Assembly: GCF_051388935.1 (NCBI RefSeq)
Contig: NZ_JBPKBI010000022.1
Coordinates: 1-64,000, forward strand
DNA: 64,000 nucleotides
Source: Yinghuangia sp035454725
GTDB lineage: Bacteria > Actinomycetota > Actinomycetes > Streptomycetales > Streptomycetaceae
Direction: 5' to 3'
Positions 61,548-64,000 of this stretch are shown here, one piece after another (positions within the stretch are counted from its first letter, which is position 1; each line of letters opens with the position of its first letter). The translations under genes were made by a program, and so were the position numbers. The notes beneath the pieces were generated by a model that saw only the letters and a program-made list of their open reading frames with translations, searched no databases and was not told the origin of the DNA.

Positions 61548-62867
61548 CTACGCGGCGGCACCGCCGGCATCGAGCTTTCGCGTTCGGACGAGCGAAGGCT
61601 CCAAACGGCGGGCCGCTGCCATGTGCGTGCGACAAGTGCCGCAGTACTGCCCGGCGTTCCGCCCGTAGCGGTGCACCGGTTCGCCGCATCCGGCGCACGG
61701 GCCGACCTCCCAGCCGGGGCAGTGCAGGAGCACCGCAGCCGCGCGGCGTTCCGCGTCGCTGAGCCGGAAGCGTGCGCGGCCGGGTTCCGGCGGGGGATCC
61801 GGCATCCACGCCGGGCGCGGGGCAGGCGGGGCGGCGAGGTCGCGCGCTGCCCGCGATCGTCCCGGCGGGCGTGCGGACTCGCCCGCGTGGCAGTCGAATT
61901 CGATCGGTTCGCCGGTGTAGGTGATCTCCTCGGTGCCGTCGTCTTCGTCGCCCGTGTCCGCGTCGTGGCTGCCGGTCAGGTCGCGCCAGGCCGCCAGTTC
62001 CCGGGGGTCGACCCACAAATGGTGGCCGGAGCGGCGGCGCCCTCGGGCCCGGACGAACAGCGGCACGTGTCGGCCGTACGCCGTCGACACGACCAACTCG
62101 TCGATGGTCATGTGCGGCTTGGCGGGCAGGCACTGCGCCGGCGGAAGCCAGTCGTGGTGCCACGCGTCGCAGGGTCCGCGCCCGTCCGGACACGGCCACA
62201 CGGCTCTCCGGGTGCAGCGCCACATCTGGAGGTGCCGCACACCGCTGCGCACCACCAGCTCGCGGCCGTTCGCTATCTCGCGCCACGGCATGTCGTCGAC
62301 GCGCGCCCACGGAGCCCGGTCGACCACCTCGGAATCGGGGTCGTTGACCACCCACGACGGGATCGCGTCGTTGCGCCGGGCGGTCTGCGAGCGGCGGCGT
62401 ACGCTGCCCGCCGAAACCGGCGAGTACTGGATCTTCCAGCCGACGCGCACGCCGTCGGGCCCAGTGACCAGTGCGTCCATGACGCCGTGCCCGTCGGGGG
62501 TGCGGGCCTCGACTTCGACGTCCAGGTCGTGTGCGGCGGCGGCGGACGCGATGCGGTCCCGGGTCGCGCGGCGCTGGTCCCCCTGCTCCGCGGACGCGCG
62601 GTGGGTGACGGGCAAGTGCGCCGCCACCCAGCGCACTTGGCTGCCGCTCCGGGCGCGGCGGACGAACATCCAGCGGGATTTGCCGCGGTGTTCGGAGTGG
62701 CATACGCCGTGGAGGCGGTGGGACAGGCACTCCAGCATGTGCGGGTCTCGGTCGGATACCGCGGTGGTGATCTCGTCGAGCAGGCCGTCGATTTCGGGGT
62801 GGCCGAGGTCGCTTCGGTTGAGGTTGACAGCGATACCTCGCTGCGTGTGCCATACACCGTTTGCCAT
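61548..62867 (-). CDS. CoiA-like putative nuclease with zinc-binding ends
   Basis: The product is 439 aa. An N-terminal cysteine-containing stretch (Cys47, Cys56, His57, His60) leads to a PD-(D/E)xK-like core: Asp131 in VMDALV and the WKIQYS hexad at 144-149, followed by SPVSAGSVRRRSQTARR. The 'IQxS' and Arg-rich helix match the CoiA competence-protein family, with Lys145 where Glu or Asp usually stands. A C-terminal zinc ribbon has CAGC and CGTC (about 391-412). It is probably a DNA-processing enzyme of unknown role. It is divergent from an ATP-grasp gene. Confidence 0.65.
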   Translation of the reverse strand: MANGVWHTQRGIAVNLNRSDLGHPEIDGLLDEITTAVSDRDPHMLECLSHRLHGVCHSEHRGKSRWMFVRRARSGSQVRWVAAHLPVTHRASAEQGDQRRATRDRIASAAAAHDLDVEVEARTPDGHGVMDALVTGPDGVRVGWKIQYSPVSAGSVRRRSQTARRNDAIPSWVVNDPDSEVVDRAPWARVDDMPWREIANGRELVVRSGVRHLQMWRCTRRAVWPCPDGRGPCDAWHHDWLPPAQCLPAKPHMTIDELVVSTAYGRHVPLFVRARGRRRSGHHLWVDPRELAAWRDLTGSHDADTGDEDDGTEEITYTGEPIEFDCHAGESARPPGRSRAARDLAAPPAPRPAWMPDPPPEPGRARFRLSDAERRAAAVLLHCPGWEVGPCAGCGEPVHRYGRNAGQYCGTCRTHMAAARRLEPSLVRTRKLDAGGAAA

Positions 62868-62882
62868 ACCATGAGCATACGA

Positions 62883-62903
62883 ATTGGGTCTGACATGCCC
62901 AAT
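62883..62903. promoter_or_regulatory. Inverted repeat in the divergent promoter
   Basis: ATTGGG (62883-62888) and CCCAAT (62898-62903) flank 9 nt in the 129-bp spacer between the CoiA-like and ATP-grasp genes. The spacer is A+T-richer than nearby genes. It could be an operator for shared control of the pair. Confidence 0.45.
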
Positions 62904-62996
62904 ACCTGTTCTAACACCGGAAGTTGTGACGGATCCGATTCGACCCCCGCCGAACGCGTGCGTGGCGGGCGGCAGGCGGCGGCCTATCGTGGTGCG

Positions 62997-63884
62997 GTGG
63001 CGAATGCTCTGCTGTTTCCGATCGACCCGCTGAATCCGCGACGGGTCGACTCACACTTCGCGCGTGAGGCGCGGGCCGCACGCGAGTTGGGGCTCGCGGT
63101 GGCGCTGGTCGACCATGACGCGCTGCTGCGCGGGGACGCCCGAGAGGCGACGCGGCGGGTCCCCGAGGGGCTCGGGCCGGCGGTGTACCGGGGCTGGATG
63201 GTGCCGGTGCGTGCCTACGAGGCATTCGACGCTGCGCTGCGTGCTCGCGGCGCCGTCGCGGCGACAACTCCCGACGCGTACGCACGAGCGCATGAACTAC
63301 CCGGCTGGTACGAGCACTTCGCCGCCTTCACGCCCCGTACCGCATTGCTGCCGCTGGCGGTCGGGGACCGGCCGGACGCCTCGGAGTTGGCGGCCGCGGC
63401 CTCGCAACTGCCGGGCGGAGCGGCCATGGTCAAGGACTGGGTCAAGTCGCGCAAGCACGAGTGGGACACCGCGTGCTTCGTCCCCGACCTCGCCGACACC
63501 GCCGGCCTCGCGTCGGTCGTCGACGCGTTCCTGACCGGCCAGGGCGTGTTCCTGACCGGCGGCGTCGCGCTGCGCGCGTACGAGGAGTTCACCGGGCCCG
63601 AGGCACGCGTCTGGTGGGTCGACGCCGTGCCGGTGCTGTCCACGGCGCATCCGGACTCCCCGGGGCAACCGGTCGCGCCACCGTTGTCGGAGTCCTTGCG
63701 AAGCGCGGTGGCCGCCTTCGAAGCACCTTTTGTGACAACGGACTTGGCATTGCGCGCAGACGGGGTGTGGCGCGTCGTCGAGGTCGGGGACGGGCAGGTG
63801 AGCGACCTGCCGGCAACCACCGAGGCAACGGAACTGCTGGGTGCGCTGGCGACCGGCCTTAACCCGCCGATCGGCACGGACTGA
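62997..63884 (+). CDS. ATP-grasp protein of the R2K (DUF4343) type
   Basis: The product is 295 aa from GTG 62997. The ATP-grasp core is suggested by AAMVKDWVKSRKHEWDTACF (Lys146, Lys150, Lys153) and the terminal metal-binding segment WRVVEVGDGQVSDLP. That last motif and the KDxVKSRKHEW pattern match the R2K ATP-grasp clade, whose members ligate unknown substrates and were proposed to act in phage conflict or peptide/RNA modification. The N-terminal part (about 1-110) is family-specific. It is divergent from the CoiA-like gene. Confidence 0.75.
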   Translation: MANALLFPIDPLNPRRVDSHFAREARAARELGLAVALVDHDALLRGDAREATRRVPEGLGPAVYRGWMVPVRAYEAFDAALRARGAVAATTPDAYARAHELPGWYEHFAAFTPRTALLPLAVGDRPDASELAAAASQLPGGAAMVKDWVKSRKHEWDTACFVPDLADTAGLASVVDAFLTGQGVFLTGGVALRAYEEFTGPEARVWWVDAVPVLSTAHPDSPGQPVAPPLSESLRSAVAAFEAPFVTTDLALRADGVWRVVEVGDGQVSDLPATTEATELLGALATGLNPPIGTD

Positions 63885-63913
63885 CGCGCCGCGCCCAGAC
63901 CCGGAAAGCGAGA

Positions 63914-63998
63914 GTTGCGCCTCGCGCGCGGCATGTCTGCACGAGCCCGGGCGCGGTGGTTCCCACCAGGCGTTGCGCCTCGCGCGCGCGGCATGTCT
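63914..63998. repeat. Direct repeat near the window edge
   Basis: GTTGCGCCTCGCGCG is followed by CGGCATGTCT at 63914-63938 and again at 63972-63998, the second copy with two extra bases. The offset is 58 bp. The array may continue beyond the window. Confidence 0.75.
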
Positions 63999-64000
63999 CG

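Overview
The window is about 70% G+C DNA from a filamentous actinomycete, most likely a member of the Streptomycetales. Three things point there: a pair of chaplin genes (aerial-hypha surface proteins), a mycothiol gene (mshC) in the neighbourhood conserved across actinomycetes, and small families seen mainly in Streptomyces (DUF5703, DUF6643, DUF3090). GTG and TTG starts and 4-bp stop/start overlaps are common. No species is claimed.

About 0-38 kb is one large locus for making, exporting and modifying a cell-surface polysaccharide. On the left are two giant secreted multidomain proteins with four DUF4082 modules between them, one carrying an N,N-dimethylformamidase-like core and the other a deacetylase-like core (69-8423). 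Then come a GalE/WbpP-like epimerase, a PglD-like acyltransferase, a Wzy_C/O-antigen-ligase-like membrane protein, and a minus-strand operon with a PglC-like initiating phosphosugar transferase, a PglA-like glycosyltransferase, a polysaccharide deacetylase and a FemAB/BioF2-like acyltransferase (8.7-15.7 kb). A plus-strand deacetylase/acyltransferase/GT2 operon follows (16.1-19.3 kb). A mixed stretch holds a methyltransferase, a macro-domain protein, two GT4 enzymes and ung (19.3-23.7 kb). A minus operon encodes an ABC-2 exporter (Wzm/Wzt type) with three glycosyltransferases (23.9-29.5 kb). A divergent, tightly overlapping plus operon carries two GT4 enzymes, a Wzz/BY-kinase-like fusion, a GNAT protein, a polytopic membrane protein and a DegT aminotransferase (29.7-38.1 kb). 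The simplest model is a lipid-linked amino-sugar glycan started by the PglC-like enzyme, extended by about eight glycosyltransferases, exported by the ABC transporter, and then trimmed or decorated outside the cell. The sugar and the acceptor cannot be read from sequence.

About 38-58.7 kb is mostly conserved chromosome: an ADP-ribosylglycohydrolase-like protein, a DUF6643 protein, mshC, a TetR/DHA2-efflux cassette, the PI-kinase-like/DUF3090/phosphoglycerate-mutase trio that normally accompanies mshC, CorA, an F420-type oxidoreductase, an aldo/keto reductase, a RecD-like protein with a degraded ATPase site, DUF5703, the chaplin pair and an M20 hydrolase.

About 58.9-64 kb begins with tRNA-Leu(GAG) and a strong terminator, followed by gene debris: a serine-recombinase-like scrap, a frameshifted aldehyde dehydrogenase C-terminus and an orphan C-terminal reading frame. 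Then come a SigJ-type sigma factor, a TetR regulator and a divergent pair: a CoiA-like putative nuclease and an R2K-type ATP-grasp protein. Several intergenic spacers carry imperfect direct repeats. The best candidates for new biology are the composite polysaccharide system with its DUF4082 proteins, the CoiA-like/ATP-grasp pair, and the catalytically degenerate RecD-like and BY-kinase-like proteins.
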